From: JAPUDQ01 sp964535835
Lineage (GTDB): Bacteria; Patescibacteriota; Saccharimonadia; Saccharimonadales; Saccharimonadaceae
NCBI GenBank assembly: GCA_964535835.1
Contig: CAZHUZ010000003.1
Span: forward strand, 1 to 50,633
Length of the DNA stretch: 50,633 nt
Reading direction: 5' to 3'
The notes under the pieces: model-generated
The model's input: the letters and a program-made list of their open reading frames with translations, nothing else
What the model was told of the DNA's origin: nothing
Database searches by the model: none
Shown: positions 16,899 through 25,557 of the stretch, in pieces
Numbering within the stretch: position 1 is the stretch's first letter
Layout: every line of letters begins with the position of its first letter
Program-made: the position numbers and the translations under genes

Positions 16899-17633
16899 AT
16901 GAGTCAAACAGATGAGTTGGCAAAGCTACGAGATGAAATAATTGCAAAACGTGTCTGCCCTCATCTACGAGATACAGCCACTCAGCTCGTCATGGGCGGT
17001 GGTAATCCTGATGCCGATATCGTATTTATTGGTGAAGCGCCAGGTAAAAAAGAAGATGAGCAGGGTTTACCGTTTGTCGGTGCAAGCGGACGATTTCTCA
17101 ATGAGATGTTGGCAGCGGCAGCTATGAATCGAGATGATGTGTACATCACAAATATCGTCAAATACCGCCCACCAAACAATCGCGACCCGAGCGAGCAGGA
17201 AAAACGCGAGTTTTGGCCGTATCTCATGCGACAGCTGGAGATTATCAATCCGCGTGTTGTCATCACGCTCGGTCGTCACAGCGGTAAGTGTTTTATCCCT
17301 GAGCTCCAGATCTCACGCGATCATGGTCATGCAAGAACAGTCGGATATATTAAAAAGTTAGATTCACGACAGGCAGGTGCGGATGCGATGCAAGGCGCAG
17401 GCGAGCAGCGGACTGAGGTGTATGAAAAATACTCCAAAGGAGCAGCGGAGACTGCAACCCAGCAGCGCGCTGCAAGCCACGACGGAGTCGGCAGCTCCGC
17501 TGACGAGCAGGTCGTGGCGACCTGGCTTGTCGTGCCGCTGTACCACCCCGCAGCAGCGCTGTATAACGGCAGTATGCGTCAGACATTAATCGATGACTTT
17601 CTCGCCGCCGCCAAACTTGCCACAACCAAATAA
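16899..17633 (+). CDS. Uracil-DNA glycosylase, family 4-like, no Fe-S cysteines
   Basis: 244 aa. Excises uracil from DNA. Motif 1 GEAPGKKEDEQGLPFVG (residues ~44-60) and motif 2 YHPAAALYN (~214) are present, and VYITNIVKYRPPNNRDP is the family-4 core. Family-4 enzymes bind a 4Fe-4S cluster through four Cys; here the N-terminal pair is reduced to one (RVCPHL), VVKCRPP is VKYRPP, and the later Cys is replaced (EFWPYL). A ~55-residue low-complexity insertion (about 152-207, Ala/Gln/Glu-rich) separates the core from motif 2. Start chosen from the -10 spacing. Confidence 0.88.
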   Translation: MSQTDELAKLRDEIIAKRVCPHLRDTATQLVMGGGNPDADIVFIGEAPGKKEDEQGLPFVGASGRFLNEMLAAAAMNRDDVYITNIVKYRPPNNRDPSEQEKREFWPYLMRQLEIINPRVVITLGRHSGKCFIPELQISRDHGHARTVGYIKKLDSRQAGADAMQGAGEQRTEVYEKYSKGAAETATQQRAASHDGVGSSADEQVVATWLVVPLYHPAAALYNGSMRQTLIDDFLAAAKLATTK

Positions 17634-17641
17634 AGCGGGAG

Positions 17642-17647
17642 TATAAT
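17642..17647 (+). promoter_or_regulatory. -10 box of the kinase-like gene
   Basis: TATAAT, 6 nt before ATG 17654, just downstream of the UDG stop. Confidence 0.65.
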
Positions 17648-17653
17648 GAGGGT

Positions 17654-18550
17654 ATGATCAATCCTGAGATTAGCGCCGTCTATGACACTCTCACGCCCGA
17701 TGAAAACCAAAATGGCAAAAATGATCGGTTTCAGTACGCTCGGGCGACCAAAGGACCGCATCAGTATTTTGTAAAATCAGCTATCCGTTCCGACATGTTG
17801 CCGCATATCCAGCGCGAGCTCGTATGGTATGAATTTATGAACCGTATCGAGGCGTATTATCCCGACCGTCATTTTCGCGGCATGCGCGTCGAGCGACGAA
17901 TTGGACGCGATACCCTCGTCTACGAATATGTTGATGCCGATGTCGTCGCAAGAGCGGGTGAAGTCGATCGCTGGAGGGCAATTATGCCGCGTTATGCGCT
18001 GATGCTCGAGACCCTCGATAATGTTGCGGCTGGGTGGAAATCCGAAGATTTGCCCGATGAACCATCGCGCAGTGTCGATACCTATGGGATGTGGCAGGAA
18101 TGGTTGGGTGACAATCTAAGCAAGGTAAAATACCTACCGGCTGCCCATAAATACGTCGATAGTACCAAGTGGACCCTCAAAAAGATGATGCAGCATGGGG
18201 ATTTGAGTCCGTGGCAGATCTTTGATGTCTCGGGGGAATGGATTATCTATGACGGCGAGCGTTGCGGTACTGATCTATTTCGGTTTTATGATCTGGCGTA
18301 CGGCTATACGCGGCTATACTGCAACTTGCATTCTCCCGAAGGAGCGGGCGAATTATTGCGAGAATTTGTGCGAGTCCATACGAGCGAATCACGCGACGAA
18401 TTTGTCCGCCAATTTCTACCTGTCCTGACGCATCGCACCATAGGGGTCATCGCCGATGCCTACAATGACCAGGCGACCAATGACTATCTCAAATCAGCCG
18501 AACACTTACTCGAAGTATGCCTCGCCAAAAAGTTTGATGAATTGACATAA
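17654..18550 (+). CDS. Aminoglycoside-phosphotransferase-like kinase-fold protein
   Basis: 298 aa. The pattern is that of small-molecule kinases of the APH/choline kinase fold: an N-lobe with YFVKSAIR (possible ATP-binding Lys) and ELVWYEFM, then a C-lobe with MMQHGDLSPWQIF (~180-192) and IIYDGERCGTDLFRFYDLAYG. The catalytic HGD is present, but the Asn that normally follows five residues later (HGDxxxxN) is Gln here, and the metal-binding Asp sits in YDGE. It may phosphorylate a sugar or lipid head group, or be a degenerate member. No context fixes the substrate. Confidence 0.7.
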   Translation: MINPEISAVYDTLTPDENQNGKNDRFQYARATKGPHQYFVKSAIRSDMLPHIQRELVWYEFMNRIEAYYPDRHFRGMRVERRIGRDTLVYEYVDADVVARAGEVDRWRAIMPRYALMLETLDNVAAGWKSEDLPDEPSRSVDTYGMWQEWLGDNLSKVKYLPAAHKYVDSTKWTLKKMMQHGDLSPWQIFDVSGEWIIYDGERCGTDLFRFYDLAYGYTRLYCNLHSPEGAGELLREFVRVHTSESRDEFVRQFLPVLTHRTIGVIADAYNDQATNDYLKSAEHLLEVCLAKKFDELT

Positions 18551-18570
18551 TGTTATAAATTTGATATAAT
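18542..18570 (+). promoter_or_regulatory. Consensus promoter of the 18648 gene
   Basis: TTGACA (18542-18547), 17-nt spacer, TATAAT (18565-18570), giving a ~70-nt leader with a small CGCCAC/GTGGCA-type hairpin. Confidence 0.8.
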
Positions 18571-18647
18571 ATAGATTGATATCTATGGAATTCTTCATGG
18601 GTGCACATTTCGTCGCCACAAACGTGGCACTGGACAGAGGAGAAGTA

Positions 18648-18893
18648 ATGATATTTTTCTTTGGATTCGTATTGCTTGGCACGGCCATTGCTTTGACTTT
18701 CGGGCCTTATCAAGGGCCTGAAACCGGTATCGTCGTCTTCATGCTGTTGGCCGGGACATGCATGACGTTCGCCTTGGAGTTCGCTGTTTCACGCATCGTC
18801 AAGGCGATCGAGAAGGGTCGAATGATCGAGGATCTCCAACGAGACATCAAACGGCAACGTGCCGATCTCGAGGCAATGTCGAAAGACATCTAA
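18648..18893 (+). CDS. Small two-pass membrane protein with coiled-coil tail
   Basis: 81 aa. The frame is open from 18576, but I chose 18648 because GAGGAG lies 5-8 nt upstream and a leader precedes it. Residues ~1-17 and ~29-48 are hydrophobic; residues ~52-81 (IVKAIEKGRMIEDLQRDIK) look like a cytoplasmic coiled coil. Codons are G/C-rich as in the genes at 11090 and 27204, and all three have consensus promoters with long leaders. Family not recognised. Confidence 0.65.
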   Translation: MIFFFGFVLLGTAIALTFGPYQGPETGIVVFMLLAGTCMTFALEFAVSRIVKAIEKGRMIEDLQRDIKRQRADLEAMSKDI

Positions 18894-18898
18894 CCCCT

Positions 18899-18918
18899 AG
18901 GGGACTCCTCTGTCCCCG
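18899..18918 (+). terminator. Hairpin after the 18648 gene
   Basis: GGGGAC, short loop, GTCCCC, a few bases behind the stop codon; no clear T-run. Confidence 0.5.
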
Positions 18919-18961
18919 CAACTAGCTACATGACTGTTTCGTGTGTCTAGTCGCGGTGATA

Positions 18962-18990
18962 TTGCCTACCTGCAGGCGACTTGCTATAAT
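18962..18990 (+). promoter_or_regulatory. Promoter of rnj
   Basis: TTGCCT (18962-18967), 17 nt, TATAAT (18985-18990). The leader to the rnj start is ~100 nt and ends in an AAAGGAG Shine-Dalgarno. Confidence 0.65.
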
Positions 18991-19098
18991 AAGATAACTT
19001 TACGAGAGGGAACATACTGATTATTACCACCCCTCACCACTGAATTTCAATGCAAATTACATTCATTAATTAAAAAAGAAAAAGGAGAATCGTAATTT

Positions 19099-21228
19099 AT
19101 GGGTCAACGAAGACTCGCTACTCCTCAGGCGGATAATCCTGCCAAACGGAATCAACCAAATCAAAAACGCGTCCAAGATACTGCCGTCATGGCAAGCACC
19201 AGCACGCGTCGCGGTGAAGTGCAACGCGCACAGCGCCGCATGTCCGAAAACGTCAATGTCCGTGCAAGTCAGCATCGCATCGACATACCGGTCAACAAAT
19301 CAATTTTTAATGGCTACGATGGTCGACAGTTTACACTGCTCGATGCCAAACGCCAACGACCGAGTAATCGTCCAGCGCTCAAAGTCATCCCACTCGGAGG
19401 GCTCGGTGAGATGGGGATCGGCAAAAACATGACTGCGCTGCAGTACGACAATGATATCCTCATCATCGATATGGGATTTTTGTTTCCTGGATCAGACTAT
19501 CCGGGTATCAACTACATCACGCCTGATATCACGTGGCTGATCGAGCGCAAAGACCAAATACGCGGTGTCGTATTTACTCACGCCCACCTTGATCACATTG
19601 GCGCTTTTCGGCATCTCATACCTCAAATACCCGCACCAGTCTATGCGACTAAATTTACTATAGGCATGTTGCAAAAAAACATGGAAGAATCGCCCGATGA
19701 TTATCAGCCGGAGTACCATGAACTCAATCCAGAGGCACATGACAGGGTGCAAATTGGTGACAGCTTCAACATAGAATTAGTGCGAGTAAATCACTCGATT
19801 CCTGACGCGGCGGCCGTAATCGTACGTACTCCTGTAGGTAATATCCTCAGTTCCGGTGACTGGCGCATCGAAGAAACGCCAGTAGACGGCAAAACTTTTG
19901 ATTTTACACGTATTGCCGAGATCCAACAAAAAGAAGGCTTCTTGCTGATGATGAATGAGTCAACCGACTGTGAGAATCAAGGTAGCAGTAGCGTGCATAG
20001 CGAACAAGACGTCGCTCACAACATCGGTGAAATTATGAACCTCTACCCACAGAGTCGACATATTGTGAGTTGTTTCTCATCTAACCTGCATCGTATGCAA
20101 TTGATTATGGATGAAGCCAAGGCTCACGATCGTAAGATCGCTTTTGCTGGCTACAGTATGATTCAAAACCTCGAAGTCGCACTGCGAGCCAATGCGATCA
20201 AGATTCCCAAAGATGTCGTCGTCAAGATGGAAGACATCGTCAAATTACCGGACAGTAAGGTCACAATCGTTTGTACCGGTAGCCAGGGCGAATTTAACGC
20301 CGTGCTCAATCGTATGGCAACCGGTGCTCATAAACATGTCAAGATCAAAAACTCTGATGTTATCGTATTTAGCTCGAGTATGATCCCTGGTAACGAAAAA
20401 TATATTGTCCGTACTGTCGATGGTCTGATGCGCGAGGGTAGTGATGTCTTTCAAGACCGCCGTCTCAATCTACCCGGTGTTGGCCGGATTCACTTAACAG
20501 GACATGCTTATTACGATGATCATGTTCGGCTTATCTCTGTCGTCAATCCGACGTACTATCTACCGAACCACGGTGAATTTCATATGCTTGTGCATAATGC
20601 CGAGATGGCAGAACGCGAATGCGGTATCCCGAGAAACAACATCTTTGTATGCGATTCAGGTGATGTCGTCGAGTTTTATCATGATGGTAGTGCCAAAAAA
20701 TCAGGTCGAATACCAGTCGGCGGTATCATGTACGACGACAGCGGAGCAGAGGTATCAGAAGTCGTCCTCAAAGATCGTATCCATATGGCAAACGAAGGTA
20801 TCTTTGTCGTCGTGCTGACAGTTAGCAAATCGTCAGGCCGTTTGCTTACCAGCCCGGATATCATTTCCCGTGGTTTTATCTACCTGCGTGACAGTGAAGA
20901 TCTGATGAATCTCATCCGTCAGTATCTGAAGCAAAAAGTTACTCGCCTCTTTAACGGTCGCAAGATCGACATGGAAAATGCCAAAAAAGAACTTCGCGAT
21001 GAGTTAACTCATCTGTTATATGACCAGACACGTCGTACGCCGATCATCATACCTGTTATCAACGAAATTGGTGGCTCAGCGCCGCAGCAGGGCAAACCGA
21101 GTACTCCAAACAATCAGCGTCCACAAGGCCCTCGTGCACCGTTTGTCCCCAAATCAGACTGGTCCAAACCTATCACCCACGATACCGAAACACCGCACCT
21201 AGCTGGTCGCAGTCCACGGGATATCTAA
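19099..21228 (+). CDS. rnj: Ribonuclease J with N-terminal extension
   Basis: 709 aa. Metallo-beta-lactamase/beta-CASP nuclease with endo- and 5'-3' exonuclease activity in mRNA decay and rRNA maturation. Metal motif HAHLDHIGAF at about residue 161; the RNase J core opens with KVIPLGGLGEMGIGKNM near residue 95. Typical RNase J (~555 aa) begins almost at that motif, so ~85 N-terminal residues (Arg/Gln/Asn-rich, probably unstructured) and a ~45-residue C-terminal tail are additions. The IIFSRGF-type C-domain motif appears as IISRGFIYLRD. Start follows AAAGGAG by ~11 nt. Confidence 0.96.
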   Translation: MGQRRLATPQADNPAKRNQPNQKRVQDTAVMASTSTRRGEVQRAQRRMSENVNVRASQHRIDIPVNKSIFNGYDGRQFTLLDAKRQRPSNRPALKVIPLGGLGEMGIGKNMTALQYDNDILIIDMGFLFPGSDYPGINYITPDITWLIERKDQIRGVVFTHAHLDHIGAFRHLIPQIPAPVYATKFTIGMLQKNMEESPDDYQPEYHELNPEAHDRVQIGDSFNIELVRVNHSIPDAAAVIVRTPVGNILSSGDWRIEETPVDGKTFDFTRIAEIQQKEGFLLMMNESTDCENQGSSSVHSEQDVAHNIGEIMNLYPQSRHIVSCFSSNLHRMQLIMDEAKAHDRKIAFAGYSMIQNLEVALRANAIKIPKDVVVKMEDIVKLPDSKVTIVCTGSQGEFNAVLNRMATGAHKHVKIKNSDVIVFSSSMIPGNEKYIVRTVDGLMREGSDVFQDRRLNLPGVGRIHLTGHAYYDDHVRLISVVNPTYYLPNHGEFHMLVHNAEMAERECGIPRNNIFVCDSGDVVEFYHDGSAKKSGRIPVGGIMYDDSGAEVSEVVLKDRIHMANEGIFVVVLTVSKSSGRLLTSPDIISRGFIYLRDSEDLMNLIRQYLKQKVTRLFNGRKIDMENAKKELRDELTHLLYDQTRRTPIIIPVINEIGGSAPQQGKPSTPNNQRPQGPRAPFVPKSDWSKPITHDTETPHLAGRSPRDI

Positions 21229-21390
21229 AATAAATTTTTGCCTGATACTCTATTGCTGTCAAAACCCTGTCTTATACCTCGTCGAGCAAAAGTTAAGCCA
21301 ACCGTTTATTAAATAAGCTCTTGCATTTTGTAGTAATTTGTGCTACAATAAAAGCGTAAACAGATATCGACAGGGTAGATGTCGACGAAG

Positions 21391-21396
21391 TATAAT
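21391..21396 (+). promoter_or_regulatory. -10 box of ftsK
   Basis: TATAAT, 8 nt before ATG 21405. A second possible promoter, TTGCAT with TACAAT near 21323-21355, lies just upstream. Confidence 0.6.
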
Positions 21397-21404
21397 CAAA
21401 CTAT

Positions 21405-23609
21405 ATGGCAAAAAAGAAAAAACGATCAAGCAAAAAGGTCGACAAACCTCAACACCAAGTGCCGGATGGTTTTTGGCGACAGGTGTGGGCTGTTGGGTTT
21501 GTCGTCTTGGCGCTGCTCCTCGTTGTCGCGATGTTCGGATCCGGTGGGCCGTTGCTTGATTGGATCCTGGGTGCATTCAAGGCACTATTTGGCGGGGCGG
21601 TCTATGTATTGCCGCTGTTTTTTGTGTTTATCGCCGTAAGTACCTTTAAGGCCGAAGAAAATCGTGTTGCAACAGTCATGAAATTCGCCTCTCTTCTCGT
21701 TGTGGTCTGGCTGGCCGGACTATTCGGCGTGTTCTCAGGGCAGCCAGATAATAGCGAGATTGCCCAAGAGGGTGCTGGCGGTGGTCTGGTCGGCTGGCTG
21801 GTCAATCAAGCCATGCTGAGCCTTGTCAATACATCGGTGGCGAGTTTTATTTATATCGTCCTTATCATCATCACGCTGTTATTTGTGCTGGCGATTCCGC
21901 CGCAAGCGATCATCGACTTTTTCCGCAATCTTTTTGTGCGTGATTCTGATCCTACGATGGAGCGAAATGCCGCAATTGCCGAGAAAGCATCAGGGGTTGA
22001 GACCAAGCCTGTTGGTGAATTCAAACTCAACGAAGGCGTCCCCACAGTGATGAGTAGTGACAGCAAAAAAGGTCTCAGTACGCTGCGTAATAGCATCAAA
22101 CAGGACAAAGTTGCCGAGAATCAAACCGCACTCACGAGCACGAGCGACCCTGACTGGGAGGCGCCAAGTCTTGATCTGCTAGAGAAAAAACAATCTCCAG
22201 CCGACGCTGGTGATGTCAAACACAACGCTCAGATTATCAAAGACACATTGAGCGAATTTAGCATCGATGTCGATATGGAGGGGGCAAATATTGGTCCAAA
22301 AGTGACGCAGTACACCCTCAAACCACCAAGCGGCGTCAAGCTCAATCGTATCTCGGCACTCGAGACTAATATCGCGCTCAACCTTGCGGCCCAGGCGCTT
22401 CGTATCGAAGCACCAATTCCTGGCCAGCGAGCCGTCGGTATCGAAGTACCAAACCGTAAAGCTGCCGATGTTCGTCTCTATGGTATCTTGACGGCAAAGC
22501 AGTGGAGCGGTGCGACGGAACCGCTCAGTTTCGCCGTCGGTAAAGATATCGCAGGTGATGCTGTCGTCGGTGAGCTCAACAAGATGCCGCACCTGCTGAT
22601 TGCTGGTCAGACTGGCTCTGGTAAATCGGTCATGATCAACACGTTACTTAGTAGCCTCCTATATCGCAATAGTCCGAGTGATATGCGTCTGATCCTCGTC
22701 GATCCAAAACAAGTTGAGATGACGCCGTATGCCGATATCCCGCATCTGCTGACACCGATCATCACCGAGCCGGAAAAGACCATCAGTGCGCTCAAATGGG
22801 CTGTCAATGAGATGGAGCGTCGCTATAGTTTGCTGGCTGAGGTAAAAGTCCGCGACATCAAGAGCTACAATGCCAAAAAACCCGAAGAGCGTATGCCATA
22901 CATCGTGATTGTTATCGATGAGCTGGCGGATCTGATGATGGTGGCGGCGCGCGATGTCGAAGCGTTGATCGTGCGTCTAGCCCAAAAGGCTCGTGCTGTC
23001 GGCGTACATCTGGTGCTGGCAACGCAGCGCCCAAGTGTCGACGTCATAACAGGACTCATCAAGGCCAACGTACCAGCTCGCATCGCCTTTACCGTGGCAT
23101 CTCAGGTAGATAGTCGTACTATCCTCGACCAGGTGGGTGCAGAAAAACTCCTTGGCCAGGGTGATATGCTGATGTTGACGCCTGCCATGAGCAAGCCAAA
23201 GCGTATTCAGGGCGCGTGGGTGACTGATGACGAAGTCAACAAGATTACCGATCATCTGCGTATGCAAAGGCCGCCACAGTATGATGAAGAGATTGTTGCC
23301 CAGCCTGTACAACTCAATGGCAAGGGCGGTGTCGTCATGGACTTTGATGGTGGCGAGAGTGATGATATGTTCCGTGACGCTGTGCGCGTTGTGATCGAAA
23401 GTCGCAAAGCCAGCACCTCACTCCTGCAGCGCAAACTTCGTATCGGCTACGGTCGTGCAGCGCGTATCATGGAAGAGATGGAAGAGCAGGGTATCATCGG
23501 TCCGGCCGACGGAGCTCGTCCACGAGAAGTACTGATCAGTAGTATGGCCGATCTCGGTAGTGATAGCGATGACAGCGACACTACGGACGAATACGGGATA
23601 CCAAGATAA
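21405..23609 (+). CDS. ftsK: DNA translocase FtsK/SpoIIIE
   Basis: 734 aa. Pumps chromosomal DNA across the division septum. Four membrane segments lie between residues ~22 and ~175; a charged linker follows; the motor domain has the alpha-subdomain start, Walker A GQTGSGKSV (~residue 401), Walker B IVIVIDELADLMM and LATQRPSVDVITGLIKANVPARIAF (two adjacent stretches). The C-terminal gamma winged helix (LLQRKLRIGYGRAARIMEEM), which reads polarity sequences, is complete. A xer recombinase gene at 45894 could be its partner in dimer resolution. Confidence 0.97.
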   Translation: MAKKKKRSSKKVDKPQHQVPDGFWRQVWAVGFVVLALLLVVAMFGSGGPLLDWILGAFKALFGGAVYVLPLFFVFIAVSTFKAEENRVATVMKFASLLVVVWLAGLFGVFSGQPDNSEIAQEGAGGGLVGWLVNQAMLSLVNTSVASFIYIVLIIITLLFVLAIPPQAIIDFFRNLFVRDSDPTMERNAAIAEKASGVETKPVGEFKLNEGVPTVMSSDSKKGLSTLRNSIKQDKVAENQTALTSTSDPDWEAPSLDLLEKKQSPADAGDVKHNAQIIKDTLSEFSIDVDMEGANIGPKVTQYTLKPPSGVKLNRISALETNIALNLAAQALRIEAPIPGQRAVGIEVPNRKAADVRLYGILTAKQWSGATEPLSFAVGKDIAGDAVVGELNKMPHLLIAGQTGSGKSVMINTLLSSLLYRNSPSDMRLILVDPKQVEMTPYADIPHLLTPIITEPEKTISALKWAVNEMERRYSLLAEVKVRDIKSYNAKKPEERMPYIVIVIDELADLMMVAARDVEALIVRLAQKARAVGVHLVLATQRPSVDVITGLIKANVPARIAFTVASQVDSRTILDQVGAEKLLGQGDMLMLTPAMSKPKRIQGAWVTDDEVNKITDHLRMQRPPQYDEEIVAQPVQLNGKGGVVMDFDGGESDDMFRDAVRVVIESRKASTSLLQRKLRIGYGRAARIMEEMEEQGIIGPADGARPREVLISSMADLGSDSDDSDTTDEYGIPR

Positions 23610-23683
23610 AACTACTTGCTTTTTGTCTCAGGCAGGCGTATACCGGTATATAACCGAACAAACATAAACAGCGTTTGCACGGA

Positions 23684-23689
23684 TATAAT
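23684..23689 (+). promoter_or_regulatory. -10 box of the 23707 gene
   Basis: TATAAT, 17 nt before the ATG at 23707, leaving a ~10-nt leader with a weak AAAAGG. Confidence 0.5.
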
Positions 23690-23706
23690 CAAAAAGGTAC
23701 AGATCT

Positions 23707-24303
23707 ATGGCAGTTGAAACACTTCATCGTCGAGATGTCTATCAACCAGATGGTATTGATGTGCAGGCTGAAACGGCTGCAAAAAACCTCCTCGCTCAAA
23801 CCGAGAAAGAACTACTAGAAAACCGTACAGAGGGTGTTATCGCCACGATTCGCGGGCTATACGGTCAATATCAGCGGAGGCGTGTTGGCGACAGAGTCCA
23901 TATCGGTGATACGATTCGTGAGCACGAAGTAATTGCAACGCGTACTCCTGATAAATCTCGTTTAGATGAGATTTTTGTGATAGATACGACCTATGATCCC
24001 ATCTATAAATCCCCTCAGTCGTCCTATACCGCGACGCTACTGTCATCGACACATGTTGATACGATCCATATAGATGCCAAGGGCAAGATGACGTTTGATC
24101 GCATGAGTGATATGGGAACAATGCGCGTGCGGGATGATGAACAGTGCAATGAGATTATCAAAGACCTGTATCTACGCGCTATGATCGCCAAAGGTACCTA
24201 TGAGATGAGATCACCAGAGCAAAAAGACGAAGCTGATCAGGATACGCTCCAGAAATTGGCTGATTATGGGTTTGTGTCTAGCCGAGCAACTTCATTAGAG
24301 TAG
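23707..24303 (+). CDS. Hypothetical cytoplasmic protein
   Basis: 198 aa, hydrophilic, no signal or membrane segment. I recognise no family. Residues ~10-50 look helical (AETAAKNLLAQTEKELLENR); the middle has VGDRVHIGDTIREHEVIATR, a small beta-rich part; the last ~60 residues are helical again (DEQCNEIIKDLYLRAMIAK). It is transcribed from its own promoter between ftsK and rpsF. Confidence 0.7.
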   Translation: MAVETLHRRDVYQPDGIDVQAETAAKNLLAQTEKELLENRTEGVIATIRGLYGQYQRRRVGDRVHIGDTIREHEVIATRTPDKSRLDEIFVIDTTYDPIYKSPQSSYTATLLSSTHVDTIHIDAKGKMTFDRMSDMGTMRVRDDEQCNEIIKDLYLRAMIAKGTYEMRSPEQKDEADQDTLQKLADYGFVSSRATSLE

Positions 24304-24311
24304 TCGAATAT

Positions 24312-24330
24312 GTCACATTTGTGATATAAT
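24312..24330 (+). promoter_or_regulatory. rpsF promoter with GTCAC-TGTGATA dyad
   Basis: GTCAC ATT TGTGATA (24312-24326) overlaps TATAAT (24325-24330). Contains the perfect palindrome TCACATTTGTGA except for its centre. Same layout as the rpsO promoter. Confidence 0.5.
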
Positions 24331-24337
24331 ATCTCTG

Positions 24338-24404
24338 TAATTAACCTAACTGCTATTTTTGTGAGAAAATAGCTCCGCTACTCGCGGAACCATAGGAGGT
24401 ATCT
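24338..24404 (+). promoter_or_regulatory. rpsF leader with two hairpins
   Basis: GCTATTTT/AAAATAGC and TCCGC/GCGGA stems precede the AGGAGG Shine-Dalgarno. In many bacteria this leader binds the S6-S18 complex for feedback control through a CCG-containing bulge; a CCG is present, but I cannot confirm the fold. Confidence 0.4.
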
Positions 24405-24746
24405 ATGCGAGAGTACGAACTAACGATCGTACTGCATCCTGATCTCGAAGCAGATCCGGCTCCAGTACTCAAAAAAGTTCACGATATCATCACTACTAAC
24501 GGTGGTGAGATCAAAAAAGAAGACAACTGGGGCAAAAAACGCCTTGCATACCGTATCAACGGTGAGGATTTTGGTCTCTATGTCTATTTTGATGTAGCGT
24601 TGCCCGCAGACGCAGTCGCAAAGGTCAACAGCACACTCAATATCACCGACGAAGCACTTCGTTTCTTGCTGGTAAGTGTTGATCACAAAGCACGTTCAGC
24701 TGCAGCTGAAGCCGCCAAAGAAACTGACGACAAAGAAGAAGAGTAA
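24405..24746 (+). CDS. rpsF: 30S ribosomal protein S6
   Basis: 113 aa. Binds S18 and the central domain of 16S rRNA. Starts MREYELTIVLHPDLEA and has the typical DNWGKKRLAYRINGEDFGLYV (as two adjoining stretches) and LNITDEALRFLLV. The C-terminus is a short Ala/Glu/Asp tail. First gene of the conserved rpsF-ssb-rpsR operon, preceded by AGGAGG. Confidence 0.97.
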   Translation: MREYELTIVLHPDLEADPAPVLKKVHDIITTNGGEIKKEDNWGKKRLAYRINGEDFGLYVYFDVALPADAVAKVNSTLNITDEALRFLLVSVDHKARSAAAEAAKETDDKEEE

Positions 24747-24771
24747 AGAGTAGACGAAAAGGAGAGAGACG

Positions 24772-25236
24772 ATGGCAAAGGGGTTTAACAAGGTGATACT
24801 GATGGGGAATCTGACACGGGATCCCGAGACACGCACAACGCCAAGCGGCCAGAGTGTGACGCAGTTTTCACTGGCAGTCAACCGCACCTGGAAGGGCGCT
24901 GACGGGCAGCAACAAGAAGCAGTCAGTTTCATTGACTGTGTCGCATGGGGTAAAGCAGGTGAGATCATCGCGCAATATCTCGGCAAGGGTCGTGCAGTAC
25001 TGGTCAGCGGTCGTCTCGACCAACGCAGCTGGGACGACAAAGAATCCGGCCAGAAGCGTAGCAAGGTCGAAGTTGTTGTCGAAGATTTCAATTTCGTTGA
25101 TAGTGGTTCTGGTGCCACTGCTGGTGGTGGGTCATTTGATAGCGGTAGTAGCAAAAATACTGCAAAGAAACAATCGAACGCACCTGCAGACGACATCGAT
25201 GACCAGCCAATCGATCTCAGCGATATACCATTTTAA
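24772..25236 (+). CDS. ssb: Single-stranded DNA-binding protein
   Basis: 154 aa. OB fold over residues ~1-108 beginning MAKGFNKVILMGNLTRDPE, with SFIDCVAWGKAGEIIAQYL and GRLDQRSWDDKE. A Gly/Ser-rich linker leads to the acidic tip ending LSDIPF, the docking site for repair and replication partners. Lies between rpsF and rpsR as in most bacteria, with an AAAGGAGAGAG Shine-Dalgarno. Confidence 0.97.
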   Translation: MAKGFNKVILMGNLTRDPETRTTPSGQSVTQFSLAVNRTWKGADGQQQEAVSFIDCVAWGKAGEIIAQYLGKGRAVLVSGRLDQRSWDDKESGQKRSKVEVVVEDFNFVDSGSGATAGGGSFDSGSSKNTAKKQSNAPADDIDDQPIDLSDIPF

Positions 25237-25356
25237 ATAGCAAATTTACATTTTTCAGTTCGCAATTTACATTTGTTTTGGCTCATCTTTGATGTATTGT
25301 CGCTAGATGTGAAATGAGAATTGGCTAATAGTTTTTATCTTAAGGAGAAAAATTTT

Positions 25357-25557
25357 ATGGCACGAAGATTTAAAAAAGACATACCTGCATATTTTGACTA
25401 TCGAGACGTCAAAACATTGCAGCGTTTTATCAACCCGTATGGGCAAATTGAGCCAAGTGCAAAGACTGGCCTCAATCCTCGTCAGCAGCGCCAACTAGCT
25501 GTCGCTATCAAACGCGCTCGTCACCTGGCTCTGATGCCATTTGTTGCACAAGGCTAG
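25357..25557 (+). CDS. rpsR: 30S ribosomal protein S18
   Basis: 66 aa. The frame is open from 25321 but the true start is ATG 25357, preceded by AAGGAG and beginning MARRFKKDIPAYFDYRD. DVKTLQRFINPYGQIEPS and NPRQQRQLAVAIKRARHLAL are typical S18. No zinc-ribbon Cys residues. Partner of S6 in the ribosome. Confidence 0.96.
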   Translation: MARRFKKDIPAYFDYRDVKTLQRFINPYGQIEPSAKTGLNPRQQRQLAVAIKRARHLALMPFVAQG

